Shown here: piece after piece, positions 10,302 through 19,073 of the stretch
Layout: every line of letters begins with the position of its first letter
Numbering within the stretch: the first letter of the stretch is position 1
Source: JBBSDP01 sp038240605
Lineage (GTDB): Bacteria > Planctomycetota > Phycisphaerae > Tepidisphaerales > Tepidisphaeraceae
Direction of reading: 5' to 3'
NCBI GenBank assembly: GCA_038240605.1
Contig: JBBSDP010000020.1
Span: forward strand, 1-64,000
Length of the DNA stretch: 64,000 bases
Notes under the pieces: generated by a model
Seen by the model: the letters and a program-made list of their open reading frames with translations, nothing else
What the model was told of the DNA's origin: nothing
Databases searched by the model: none
Position numbers and translations under genes: made by a program

Positions 10302-11096
10302 ATGGGCAAAACATCCGTTCTACAACATCGTCGCACCTACAGGACGCTGCTCGCGGCGTTCCTGGGTTGCGTAATCTGCGGCGCCGGTTCGCTTCTTGCG
10401 GCCGGGGATGCAAAGAAGCCAGACGCAGTGGCTCCATCCGCGCCTAAGCCTGGGGACACCGCAGCGGTGCAGGCGGGAGACGTGCCGGAGCCGAAGCAGG
10501 AGGGGGGTGAGCCGGACGGAATCGTGCAGGTCGCGAACCTCGTCTATGCCGGCACCAAGGGGAGCAAGTGTTTTTCCGATCATTTCCTCATCGACGCGGA
10601 AAAGGCCTCTTCGATTTCGACGAGCCGTCGCTTTCATGCCGTCAAGCTGGGGTCGCAGGAACTCTTTGAGTTTCCACTGGTGATCATGACCGGCGAAGGG
10701 GCCTTCGAGCTGCCCGACGGCGAGCGGCAGAACTTGCGCAAATTCGTCGATAACGGCGGGCTGCTCCTCGCTTCCGCGGGATGTTCGTCTCCCGAATGGG
10801 ACAATTCATTTCGCGCGGAGATGGCCAAGGTTTTTCCTGACCATCCCATGCAAAGCCTGAAGATGGACCACCCGATTTTCCACACTGTTTATGACGTGAC
10901 GGAGCTGAAGGGCCTGCACCACACACCGCGTCCGCTCGAAGCGGTGTCGATCGGGGAGCGGGTGGGCGTGATCTATTCGGTGGACGGCCTGAACGACACG
11001 GCACATACGACCGGCTGCTGTTGTTGCGGGGGCAACGAGATCACCAACTGCGCGCAAATCAACGTGAACATCCTCGCCTATTCGTTGCTCTATTGA
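10302..11096 (+). CDS. DUF4159 domain protein, exported
   Basis: This encodes 264 residues. A signal peptide or membrane anchor (residues about 12-35, ending SLLAAGDA) leads into an Ala/Pro-rich linker and a DUF4159 domain. That domain is recognised by LVIMTGEGAFELPDGERQN, then a glycine-rich FVDNGGLLL and the segment FRAEMAKVFPDHPM...DHPIFH. A CCCCGG cluster near residue 242 is unusual and could bind metal or form disulfides. DUF4159 genes commonly sit with MoxR/BatA genes, as here. Start 10302 gives a full signal sequence. Function unknown. Confidence 0.82.
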   Translation: MGKTSVLQHRRTYRTLLAAFLGCVICGAGSLLAAGDAKKPDAVAPSAPKPGDTAAVQAGDVPEPKQEGGEPDGIVQVANLVYAGTKGSKCFSDHFLIDAEKASSISTSRRFHAVKLGSQELFEFPLVIMTGEGAFELPDGERQNLRKFVDNGGLLLASAGCSSPEWDNSFRAEMAKVFPDHPMQSLKMDHPIFHTVYDVTELKGLHHTPRPLEAVSIGERVGVIYSVDGLNDTAHTTGCCCCGGNEITNCAQINVNILAYSLLY

Positions 11097-11113
11097 CGCG
11101 GGGGGATGCTCGC

Positions 11114-12508
11114 GTGCGCGGGGTCACGGTGATCATTCTGCTGCTGTTGCTCCTCGCGGGGGGCGGGGCGGCCACCCTGTACTCGCGGCACCGCCGGGTT
11201 GAAGCGGCAGCCGCCGCCGCGTCACGCCCTGCGATGCTGCTGGTGAGTGGCGACACCGCCGGCTGGATCACCCCGTGCGGCTGCACGTCGAATCAATCGG
11301 GCGGACTGCTGCGTCGCGCCAGTTACCTCGCAGGATTGCGCCGCAGCGCCAATGTGATCTATGCCGATGTCGGCGGCGCGCCGACCGGCGCCGCGCCGTA
11401 CCAGCGTGTGAAGTTCGAGGCGATCCTTGCCGGCGAAAAGGGAATGAGCATTGCCGCACACAACCTCGGCGGACCGGAGTTGCTCCTTGGAGCTGAATTC
11501 CTGCGCGACGTGAGTGCGCGCGTAGGCGTTCCACTTCTTTCCGCGAACGCGCGCGATGCGCAGGGCCGGCCGCTCGCCGATGCCATGTGCCTCGCCGAGG
11601 CGGGCGGGCAGCGGGTGGCGCTGGTCGGAGTCGTCTCCCCGCAATTCGCGACGGCGGACGTTCGCGTGGAAGATCCGAAGCGCGCGATCCTGGAAGTGCT
11701 GGCGACGGCGCGCGGTCAATACGATCGAGTGGTGGTCCTGGCCTACCTGCCGGAAGAAGAGCTGGCGGCGCTGGCCGCGGAGCTTCCGGAGGCGGACGCT
11801 GTGATCGGCGGCCCGACCGGGCAGGCGATGGCGCCGCGTCCCGCCGGCCCGTCGCTGCTGGCCGCGGCGACGAACAAGGGAAAATTCCTGGTGCAGCTCG
11901 ATCTTCCTGCAACGTCCAGTGCGAGTGCGGCTCGGATTCGGGGGAAGGTCGTGGAGATGGGTCCGTCGATTCCCGATGACGCGGGGCAACTCGCCAACCT
12001 TCGCCTATACCAAGCAATCCTGGCGGCGCGCGATTTTCCGGCGGCGCAGACCGGCCTGGCGCCGAAGCTGCCGCCCGGTGCCCCGGCGACGTACCGTCTG
12101 GCGGGGAGCGAGTCGTGCCGAACGTGCCATGTCGAGGAGTCGCGCGCGTGGGATGCATCGGCGCATGCCCATGCCTGGCAGACGCTTCAGCCGCGCGGCT
12201 TTCATGTGGACCCCTACTGCATGCAATGCCACACAACGGGGTACGGGCTCCCCGGCGGCTTCGATTCGCTGCGCGCGACGCCGGACCGCCTCGGCGTCGG
12301 GTGTGAGAACTGTCACGGCCCATCGCAGGCCCACGTGAAAGATCCGACGGCGCGGACCACGTTCGCCGCCGCCGATCAATGCACACGCTGCCACGATCAC
12401 GAGAACAGCCCTACGTTCGAGTACTCTGGCCACTGGGCGCGCATTCAGCATGGCAAGGCTGCCAAGCCTTTGCCCAAACTTCAAGCCGCGGGGGAGGTGA
12501 AGTCGTGA
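11114..12508 (+). CDS. Tetraheme cytochrome c554-like protein fused to a UshA-like phosphoesterase fold
   Basis: This 464-residue exported or anchored protein has an N-terminal hydrophobic segment at residues 3-22. Its front half resembles the UshA/5'-nucleotidase metallophosphoesterase fold, but the usual metal-ligand motifs are replaced and a PCGC motif appears at 54-57. The back half holds four c-type heme motifs: CRTCH (335), CMQCH (369), CENCH (397) and CTRCH (423), plus extra His residues that could serve as distal ligands, as in cytochrome c554-type proteins. The GTG at 11114 is chosen, 17 bases after the DUF4159 stop and with a G-rich ribosome site; an ATG at 11021 would overlap the previous gene by 76 bases. 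Its stop overlaps the next start (GTGA). Redox role inferred. Confidence 0.8.
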   Translation: MRGVTVIILLLLLLAGGGAATLYSRHRRVEAAAAAASRPAMLLVSGDTAGWITPCGCTSNQSGGLLRRASYLAGLRRSANVIYADVGGAPTGAAPYQRVKFEAILAGEKGMSIAAHNLGGPELLLGAEFLRDVSARVGVPLLSANARDAQGRPLADAMCLAEAGGQRVALVGVVSPQFATADVRVEDPKRAILEVLATARGQYDRVVVLAYLPEEELAALAAELPEADAVIGGPTGQAMAPRPAGPSLLAAATNKGKFLVQLDLPATSSASAARIRGKVVEMGPSIPDDAGQLANLRLYQAILAARDFPAAQTGLAPKLPPGAPATYRLAGSESCRTCHVEESRAWDASAHAHAWQTLQPRGFHVDPYCMQCHTTGYGLPGGFDSLRATPDRLGVGCENCHGPSQAHVKDPTARTTFAAADQCTRCHDHENSPTFEYSGHWARIQHGKAAKPLPKLQAAGEVKS

Positions 12509-15500
12509 GCGCGAGGAGTGCCGATCGGCGATCAGGGTTGCGCGGAATCGCGTTCATGTCGATTCTGCTCGTCCTGTTCCCTCACGCCTCGTTCGCTGAA
12601 AAACCGCGGAGCGCACCGACCGCCGTTCCCGCGACCGCGCCTGCCGAACCGCTGACGTGGCTCAGCAGCCTGGACGAGGCCTACAAGGACGCCGTACGAC
12701 GTCAGCGGCCCATACTAGTCGTTTATGAGGCCGAATGGTGCGCCCCCTGTCGCCAGCTTCAGAAGGAAATGCAACGGCCCGAGGTCCGCGCGACGCTTGC
12801 GCATTGGACGCTGGTTCACCGGGACGTGGACAAGACCGAGCCCGGCGCGAATCCGTACGCCGGCCCAATTCCGGCGCTGCGCATCCTGTCGGCGTCGGCC
12901 AAACCGATCGCTTCGCGCGAAGGATACATGACGGGGGAAGAACTGACGCGCTGGCTGGTCGAGAGCGTGCCGAAGGCGGCGGACGTCGACCCGAATCTGG
13001 CCGCCGCCAACGCGCCGGATGCGGCGGCGGCGCAACGGCTGGTCGCGAAGCTGACCGAAGGCGACGCCGCCGCGCGCGAGGCCGTCATTCACCGGCTCGG
13101 ACCGTGGCCTCAGCCAGCGGCGGTAGCGGTGGCCGATGCCTTTGCGCGCGGCAATCTGCGTACGCGCCTGGCGGCGCTGGAACTGCTGCAGGGGTGGAAG
13201 GCGCCGGTGCAGGGAGTCGATCCGTGGAAGCCGGAGACGATCGACATTCCCCGTCTGGAAGCGATCCGCAAATGGGCGGCCGCGACGGCGGCGCGTCCCA
13301 CGACAGCCCCGGATACGCGCGCTGTCGTCCCCGACGCCGAGCGTCTGCGTTCGGCCACGCGGGAGATCGATGCGCTACTCCATGCTTCCGGCCCAGCCGA
13401 GGCGTCGCTCCTCGCCGATCGCCTCGCGCGAATGGGGCCGGCGCTAATGCCGTCGGTGACCAGCCGGCTGAAGGACGCCACGACAGATCGCGATCGCGAA
13501 CGGCTCACGGCACTTCGCTATCGGCTCGTCGCCACGCAGGCGTTGATGCTCGGCTGGCCCGGCGGGATCGATCGGCTTGCATCTGCCGATCCCCAGGTGC
13601 GTCACGATGCGGCGGAGGAGCTCTCTCAGCGCGTCACGCCGGACGATGGGCCGCTGCTGCTGGAGCTGTTCAGCGATCCCGATCCGCTCGTGCGCGAGCT
13701 GAGCCTGGTGGGGCTCCAGGCGGTGGGAGGAAAGGATGGCGTTGCCGCGCTGACCCGCCTGCTCCACGATCCCGTCGCGAACGTGCGCGCCGCGGTGCTC
13801 AAGCAACTGGCCCAGACGCCAAGCCCAGAGGCGGTGGACGCGGTCGTCGCCTATACCGCGACTGAGAAGGATCCCGATCTGGTCGTTCACGCGGTGCGCG
13901 TCTTTCGCGCGGCAAAGGGTGCGGCCGCAACCAAGTGCCTGATCGGCCTGCTCGAACACGAGAGCTGGCGCGTCCGCGCCGAGGCGATCGATGCGCTGAT
14001 GGACATGGGGCATAACCCGGGAGACGGATTCAACATCGATGCGGTGGCGGACGCCGTGCTCAAACGGCTCGACGACCCGGATGGCTTCGTTGCGGGCCGC
14101 GCCCTGGCGGCGATGAAGCCGCTGGGCCGGGGGGCGTCGCTGGAGACGATGAGCGAGATCGCCAAGCGCCGTCCGGAGCTGGCGCTGGAGGTGGTCAAGC
14201 TCCTGGCCAGCGAGCGGGGCAATGAACCATCGACGCGGCGCACGCTCCAGGCGTTCTGCTCCAGCGCCAACCCCGCCGTTCGCGCGGTGGCCGTGCCGGC
14301 GTATGCGCTGGCCGCTCCGAAGAATTGCGAGAAGGAAGTGAAGGCGGCGTTGTCCGACAGCGCATCGGAAGTGCGCATCGCGGGATGCGAGGCGTTGTTC
14401 GCGGTATTCGGCCAGGAGTTCCCGCGAAACGGGATGGTCGAAAAGCCGTCGTTCTTCGGTTTCGGCGGCGGTATGAGAAAGGTCGATCCGGCCGAATGGC
14501 TGGAGGGTTTCCGTTCTGGAAAGAGCCGGGCCGCGTGGTACGGCGAATGCCTCGAACTCCTGCGGAAGATGATCAAGGGCGATCAGGCGGCTGAGCAAAT
14601 CGCCGCTGCCTATCCGCTCGTGGCCATGGGCCACGATGACGAGGCGATGCCGATCCTCGATCGCGCCGCCCGGTCGGAATACAACCAGCGCGTGGCCGCA
14701 TGCCGCGCCCTGCCCTGGCTCCCGTGGGAAAAGCGACTCGCGTGGTTCAACACGCTCTGGTCCCTCGGACGCGATGTTCGCTATCTTTCCGAGTTGGCGG
14801 GGGAGATTTCGAAGCTTCCAGACCCCCGCGCCGCCGACACGCTCTGGAACATCCTTGCCGATAAGGAGGGGGCCGCGGCGCTCGAGCCGGTCTACTCCGC
14901 GCTGCGTTCGTTGTACGGCGTCGAGCAGATCGGTTCGCCCGACCCATCCGACACGGGCGCCAAGCCAGTCAAGGACGCGGCGCATGCCCGCCTGCAAAAC
15001 GGCACCGATGCGCAGCGCGTCATCGCCCTGGCGCTCATGGCGGGCATCGACGCCGCCGATGCGACGTCAGAGGCGTCGAAGTTGTATCAGGCGGCGCAGA
15101 CGTCCGATGCCCTGCGCGTCGATGCGTTTCAGGTCATGCTGCTCGTCCAGCAGTCGGCCGATGCGCAGCGCAGCGCGGCCGACGGACTGGTGGCCACGTC
15201 CAAGCCGGAGGTTCAGCGAATGGCCCTCACGTTCCTCGCGGTCGGCGGCGAGCCGTTGCAACGGCTTCACGAAAGCATCTGGCTTCCATATAGCGATCGC
15301 GAGTCGTTCCCGTCGTCGGAAAATCCGGTGGTGATCAAGGCTCCCGCGGGGCTCAAGGCTGAAGTGCTCCAGCCCTTCATCAAGAGCCAGGACCGCGAGG
15401 AGGCGGCGTACGCGGGCTATCTCCTATGCGTGCTGGGGGACCACACCGGCCTGGCGCCGGTGCTGGCGTACTGGAACGATCAGAAGGACGAGCGGTGGGA

Positions 15501-15708
15501 CAAATCCAAAGCACTGGTCTATCGGGCGATCACCGCCCTCGACGATGACGCACAGACACCCGTCCTCGAACAGATCTACAAAAGCTTCGACAAGAACGAC
15601 TACGAGATCCGGCGTTTCTATTGGACGATCCGTCCGATGCACGGCCCTCAGGTCCTGAAGTTGCGGAAGACGATCCGTGATAAATTTGGAATGGATAAGC
15701 TGCGATGA
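12505..15708 (+). CDS. Exported thioredoxin-fold protein with long HEAT-repeat array
   Basis: This 1067-residue protein has a signal peptide (about 12-31, ending SFA-EK), a thioredoxin-like domain with active site WCAPC (78-82), and then some 850 residues of HEAT-like helical repeats (e.g. DPQVRHDAAEELSQRV, DPDPLVRELSLVGLQAV). The GTG at 12505 overlaps the stop of the tetraheme gene by four bases, so the two are probably translationally coupled. An upstream start at 12379 would overlap the heme gene further and is not needed. The pairing suggests periplasmic thiol-disulfide work on partner cytochromes or envelope proteins; this is inference. The HEAT array is likely a protein-binding scaffold. 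Confidence 0.82.
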   Translation: MSARSADRRSGLRGIAFMSILLVLFPHASFAEKPRSAPTAVPATAPAEPLTWLSSLDEAYKDAVRRQRPILVVYEAEWCAPCRQLQKEMQRPEVRATLAHWTLVHRDVDKTEPGANPYAGPIPALRILSASAKPIASREGYMTGEELTRWLVESVPKAADVDPNLAAANAPDAAAAQRLVAKLTEGDAAAREAVIHRLGPWPQPAAVAVADAFARGNLRTRLAALELLQGWKAPVQGVDPWKPETIDIPRLEAIRKWAAATAARPTTAPDTRAVVPDAERLRSATREIDALLHASGPAEASLLADRLARMGPALMPSVTSRLKDATTDRDRERLTALRYRLVATQALMLGWPGGIDRLASADPQVRHDAAEELSQRVTPDDGPLLLELFSDPDPLVRELSLVGLQAVGGKDGVAALTRLLHDPVANVRAAVLKQLAQTPSPEAVDAVVAYTATEKDPDLVVHAVRVFRAAKGAAATKCLIGLLEHESWRVRAEAIDALMDMGHNPGDGFNIDAVADAVLKRLDDPDGFVAGRALAAMKPLGRGASLETMSEIAKRRPELALEVVKLLASERGNEPSTRRTLQAFCSSANPAVRAVAVPAYALAAPKNCEKEVKAALSDSASEVRIAGCEALFAVFGQEFPRNGMVEKPSFFGFGGGMRKVDPAEWLEGFRSGKSRAAWYGECLELLRKMIKGDQAAEQIAAAYPLVAMGHDDEAMPILDRAARSEYNQRVAACRALPWLPWEKRLAWFNTLWSLGRDVRYLSELAGEISKLPDPRAADTLWNILADKEGAAALEPVYSALRSLYGVEQIGSPDPSDTGAKPVKDAAHARLQNGTDAQRVIALALMAGIDAADATSEASKLYQAAQTSDALRVDAFQVMLLVQQSADAQRSAADGLVATSKPEVQRMALTFLAVGGEPLQRLHESIWLPYSDRESFPSSENPVVIKAPAGLKAEVLQPFIKSQDREEAAYAGYLLCVLGDHTGLAPVLAYWNDQKDERWDKSKALVYRAITALDDDAQTPVLEQIYKSFDKNDYEIRRFYWTIRPMHGPQVLKLRKTIRDKFGMDKLR

Positions 15709-15774
15709 GCGGCCGATCTTGCGCGAGCTTGTCCGATTAGTAGACGTTCCTCGACTCGGTACCAGGAGAGTACG

Positions 15775-16719
15775 ATGAAGCGCACCGTGAAGAACGTTCT
15801 TTACCCGGCCCTGGCGATCATGTTCCTCTGCGCAGCGCCGCTGAGGGCGGCGGAGCCGTCGGAAGGGGCCGTCACAGGTAGCGGCCGTGTGGTGATCAAG
15901 CGTCAGCCGCAGTTGCTCCGCATGCAGATGATGCTCAGCGCGGAGGGGAAGGACATCGCGGAGGCGGCCGCGAAGTTGAAGGAGGCGCAGATGGCCGCCG
16001 GCAAGACGCTGGCCACGCTCGGCGCCGACGTGAAGGCGACGACGTTCGGCTCGATGCAGGTTGCCGGTGGAGCGGGCGACGCGCGCCAGCAATACATGCA
16101 GCGGATGATGGCGATGCAGGGAAACCGGGGCCGCAAGCCGCCGGTCCTGCCCCAGATGGTCAGCGTTTCATTGGCGCTTTCCGCCGAGTGGCCGTTGACC
16201 GCTCAGTCGCCCGAGGAACTTCTCGTCAACGGCTACACGCTTCAGGAGAAGATCAAGGCATCACCCCTGAACAAGAAGGACCCCGGCCGTAAGCTGTCGC
16301 CCGAAGAGCAGGAGGCGATGGAGGAGGCGCAGGGACTTGCGCAGGCCAACGGCAACAATCCTTCGCCGGGTGACCCGACGTTCTCGTACGTGTGCAAGGT
16401 ATCGGCCGAGGATCGCGATGCGGCGATGGCCGAAGCCTTCCGCAAGGCAAAGGTGGAGGCTGCCCGGCTCGCGAAGGCTGCCGGCGCCGATCTGGGGAAC
16501 TTGCGAACGCTCGGGAGCGTGATCAATTCCCCGACCGGAACCACCCTCGATGAACAGCAGGCCTATATGCGCATGGCAATGCGACAGATGGGCGTGGATG
16601 CGGCCGCTGCTGCCGCAACATCGGATACGGCCGAGGGAGAAGCGGTTTCTCCGAATCCCGGGTCCGTCGAGCTCCAGGTGGTGGTAACGGCGTCGTTCGC
16701 TCTGGGGGCGGCGAAGTGA
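15775..16719 (+). CDS. SIMPL (DUF541) domain protein, exported
   Basis: This 314-residue protein has a signal peptide (about 1-24, ending LRAAEP) and a SIMPL/DUF541 domain. The domain starts with the typical VTGSGRVVIKRQPQLLRMQM and continues with AMAEAFRKAKVEAARLAKAA near residues 217-236. The middle contains an extra low-complexity Met/Gln/Arg-rich stretch (about 105-122) and a Lys/Glu-rich insert (about 165-200). The ATG follows AGGAG at a good distance. A 66-base gap separates it from the thioredoxin-HEAT gene. SIMPL proteins are periplasmic or outer-membrane associated; a specific role here is unknown. Confidence 0.85.
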   Translation: MKRTVKNVLYPALAIMFLCAAPLRAAEPSEGAVTGSGRVVIKRQPQLLRMQMMLSAEGKDIAEAAAKLKEAQMAAGKTLATLGADVKATTFGSMQVAGGAGDARQQYMQRMMAMQGNRGRKPPVLPQMVSVSLALSAEWPLTAQSPEELLVNGYTLQEKIKASPLNKKDPGRKLSPEEQEAMEEAQGLAQANGNNPSPGDPTFSYVCKVSAEDRDAAMAEAFRKAKVEAARLAKAAGADLGNLRTLGSVINSPTGTTLDEQQAYMRMAMRQMGVDAAAAAATSDTAEGEAVSPNPGSVELQVVVTASFALGAAK

Positions 16720-16732
16720 AGGAGGTCTGCTC

Positions 16733-17263
16733 ATGCCAGTCGAACTTCCCAATCGCGCTGCGGCATTGAAGGCGATCGATATCTACGTGGGCCTCGCCTA
16801 TGAGAACAACCCGCCGCACCTCGTGCGCGCACAACTGGAGACGCTGCGTGCGCTGGCGAGCGACGAACCGTTCTTCCAATCGCCGCTGTTCACGCGCGAC
16901 CTGCATGTGCCGCCGACGCGCTACAGCCTGCGCCTGGGGAACAAGTTCTATCCGCACATGAAGCTGACGCTGGAGGCGGCGCCGGACGAGAGCACGTTCC
17001 TGTTTCGCGCCGATACGCACGACGGGCATGTGTGTCCGCCAGCACGCTCGCCGGAGTATCCGCGGTTCCGCGCTCTGATGGAGCACAACCAGAAGCTGTC
17101 GGAGGCGATCGACACGGCTTGGGCCGCCGCCGGCCTCCGCACTTTCAAGACGTATCTGCGCGAGGACCTGGCACGGCGGCAACAAAGCGCGCAGCCGCCA
17201 GCGCAGCCGGTGCGACCGCCGCGGGCAGCGCCCATGCGCGATTACAAGTCGGGTATCGAGTAA
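16733..17263 (+). CDS. Conserved-looking protein of unknown function
   Basis: This encodes 176 residues with no signal peptide or membrane segment, so it is probably cytoplasmic. I do not recognise a family. Visible features are a helical N-terminus (AALKAIDIYVGLAYENNPP), a central beta-rich part (RYSLRLGNKFYPHMKLTLEA) and a Pro/Gln-rich basic tail. It begins 13 bases after the SIMPL gene with GGAGG (16722-16726) close before the ATG, so it is likely the last member of the plus-strand run. A GC-rich, hairpin-prone stretch follows the stop. Confidence 0.7.
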   Translation: MPVELPNRAAALKAIDIYVGLAYENNPPHLVRAQLETLRALASDEPFFQSPLFTRDLHVPPTRYSLRLGNKFYPHMKLTLEAAPDESTFLFRADTHDGHVCPPARSPEYPRFRALMEHNQKLSEAIDTAWAAAGLRTFKTYLREDLARRQQSAQPPAQPVRPPRAAPMRDYKSGIE

Positions 17264-17309
17264 GCGTCTCGCGCGCTTTGCCCCCCCGCACGCGCGTGCG
17301 CTCGCTCGC

Positions 17310-17564
17310 CTAGCGCGTCGGTGCGTGCTCGCGCGATGCGCCCCCGGAGGCTGGCTCCGGCGTGCCGGAGGTGATCTCCTCGATCATCTGGATCACCTCA
17401 TCCTCGGTGAGCTCGAGCCGCGCAGGCGGTTCCACCAGCGTCAGCACGACCGACACGTCGATGCCGGACCATTTGGCCCGAGTCTGCGCGCCGATCTCGC
17501 TGATCGTTTCGATCATCCAACGTCCTTGCTTGCCGGCACGCTTGCCGCGAATTTCCCACCACAT
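17310..17564 (-). CDS. Small acidic protein of unknown function
   Basis: This encodes 84 residues and opens MWWEIRGKRAGKQGRWMIET. The middle is strongly acidic (LELTEDEVIQMIEEITSG). No membrane segment or known domain is seen. The start is supported by GAGGT six bases upstream on the minus strand. It is isolated, convergent with the plus-strand run and adjacent to the DUF3500 remnant. The real-gene call rests on the ribosome site and plausible composition; it could still be spurious. Confidence 0.5.
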   Translation of the reverse strand: MWWEIRGKRAGKQGRWMIETISEIGAQTRAKWSGIDVSVVLTLVEPPARLELTEDEVIQMIEEITSGTPEPASGGASREHAPTR

Positions 17565-17629
17565 GATGTGACCTCAATATCCCAGTCGTCCCCCTTCAGA
17601 TCTGTGACCGATAATCTACTCGCCGCCAT

Positions 17630-18070
17630 GTTCCAGGTCAAAGCTTGCCAGCCCACAGCGCGACATGTTTTTGCGGCTATAAGAGGAGGTCATGCCCAGA
17701 GCATCGCCGTCTTCGGGCATCCCGGGGCGGAAAAATTCGAGCTCGTGATCACGGGGCGGCACCTCACGCTGCGGTGTGATGGGCATAGCGCCGAACATGT
17801 CGCGTTCGGCGGTCCGATCTTCCACGGGCATGCGGCGCAGGATTTCCATGAAAAGAAGGACCACCCGGGCAACATCTTCTGGCCGCTGGCCGTCGAGGCG
17901 AACAAGCTTTACCAGATGCTGGACGGGCGGCATCGTGCCGAGGCGCTGATCGCGCGCGGGATGCCGAGCGAGGAGAAAATCGCGTTCCGTGGCCGCACGT
18001 TCACATCTGGGTCAACGTCGCCGACGATCCGAAGGTCGAGCTGAACGCCTCGCAGGATTCGATCATGTAG
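17630..18070 (+). pseudogene. Remnant of a DUF3500 family gene
   Basis: One frame gives DUF3500-like sequence (FELVITGRHLTLRCDG, then FGGPIFHGHAAQDFHEK and NKLYQMLDG), with no start codon or N-terminal half. After position about 17995 the family's C-terminal segment (HVHIWVNVADDPKVELNAS) continues only in another frame and ends at TAG 18068-18070. From memory, about 100 residues that family members carry between these blocks are also missing, so there is probably an internal deletion as well as the shift. The antisense reading (17616-17933) makes less sense. Broken beyond simple repair. Confidence 0.6.
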
Positions 18071-18158
18071 CGGCATCGCGCATTTGGCAATTCGTTCATG
18101 ATAGCCGATGGCCGCTGCCTTCGAAGGTTGTCGACTCACTCGAACCCTCCGAAACTAA

Positions 18159-19073
18159 ATGGACTATCCTCGTTCCAGTCGCGAACAATCGTTGAACGAA
18201 GATCTGAGTAGGGCAACGGAGCTTCAACGGCTTGGCCGTCTCGATTTGGCGGAGCAGATGTGCCGCTCGATCCTTCGTCGCGCGCCGGGAAACCCGCGCG
18301 CACTTCATCTGCTCGGAATGCTCGACTTTCAAAACGGACGGGTGGATGACGCGTTTTCCTTGTTGCAACGCGCTGCCGCCGTCGATCCAGCATCCGCGGT
18401 GGTGCGGAGCGACTTGGGCGCCGTGCTCGGACTGAGCGGCAGAATCGCCGAGGCGATCGCTGTTTTACGGGAAGCCGTCGCGCTCAGTCCTAGCTGGCCG
18501 GAGGCCCACAACAATCTTGGCGTCGCGCTGGAAAATGCCAGGCAGTACGAGTCGGCGTGCGACGCTTACCGTCAGGCGATCCAACTGCGCCCGCAATACG
18601 TCGATGCACGCAACCACCTTGGCAATTCACTGCGGTTGCTCGCTCGCCCTTCCGAAGCGGTCGTCGAGCACGAACTTGCGTTGAGTCTAAATCCCAATTC
18701 CGCGGCGGCGTATCGTGGCCTGGCCCACGTCTTTTCTGATTTGGGAAAACCTCAAGCCGCTGCCATCTCCTACCGCAAAGCAGTCGATTTACGCCCTGAT
18801 TTGCCGGGTTGGCACAGCGATCTGCTTTTCGCATTGCACCATGTGCCAGAAGTCTCGCCGCGGAGGCTTTTTCAAGAGCATTTAGCGTGGGCGAATCGAC
18901 ATGGCTCCGCAACTTACCCGCCGTTGGCACCGCGTGAAGTCGATGCCGATCCGGATCGCAGGATTCGCATTGGCTACGTTTCGCCGGATTTTCGCTCGCA
19001 TCCGACATCGCTCATGATGGAACCGCTGCTGGCCCATCACGACAAAGTCCAATTCGATATTTTTTGCAATTGA
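18159..19073 (+). pseudogene. Truncated TPR / O-GlcNAc-transferase-like (SPINDLY-type) gene
   Basis: The 304 codons encode about six tetratricopeptide repeats (e.g. AVALSPSWPEAHNNLGVALE). They then encode the entry to a GT41-type glycosyltransferase domain (RIRIGYVSPDFRSHPTSLMM, then EPLLAHH). The reading stops at VQFDIFCN exactly where the catalytic domain should continue for several hundred residues. From about 19070 the DNA becomes the antisense of a truncated sugar epimerase, so a rearrangement cut both genes. The N-terminal repeats could still be expressed, but glycosyl transfer is not possible without the missing catalytic domain. Confidence 0.75.

Noticed and set aside
13444..14997. 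517-codon open frame on the minus strand
   Set aside because: It is antisense to the HEAT-repeat region of the thioredoxin-HEAT gene and has no motif.
17616..17933. 105-codon minus-strand frame over the DUF3500 remnant
   Set aside because: The plus strand carries recognisable DUF3500 blocks, while the minus frame has no family pattern or ribosome site.
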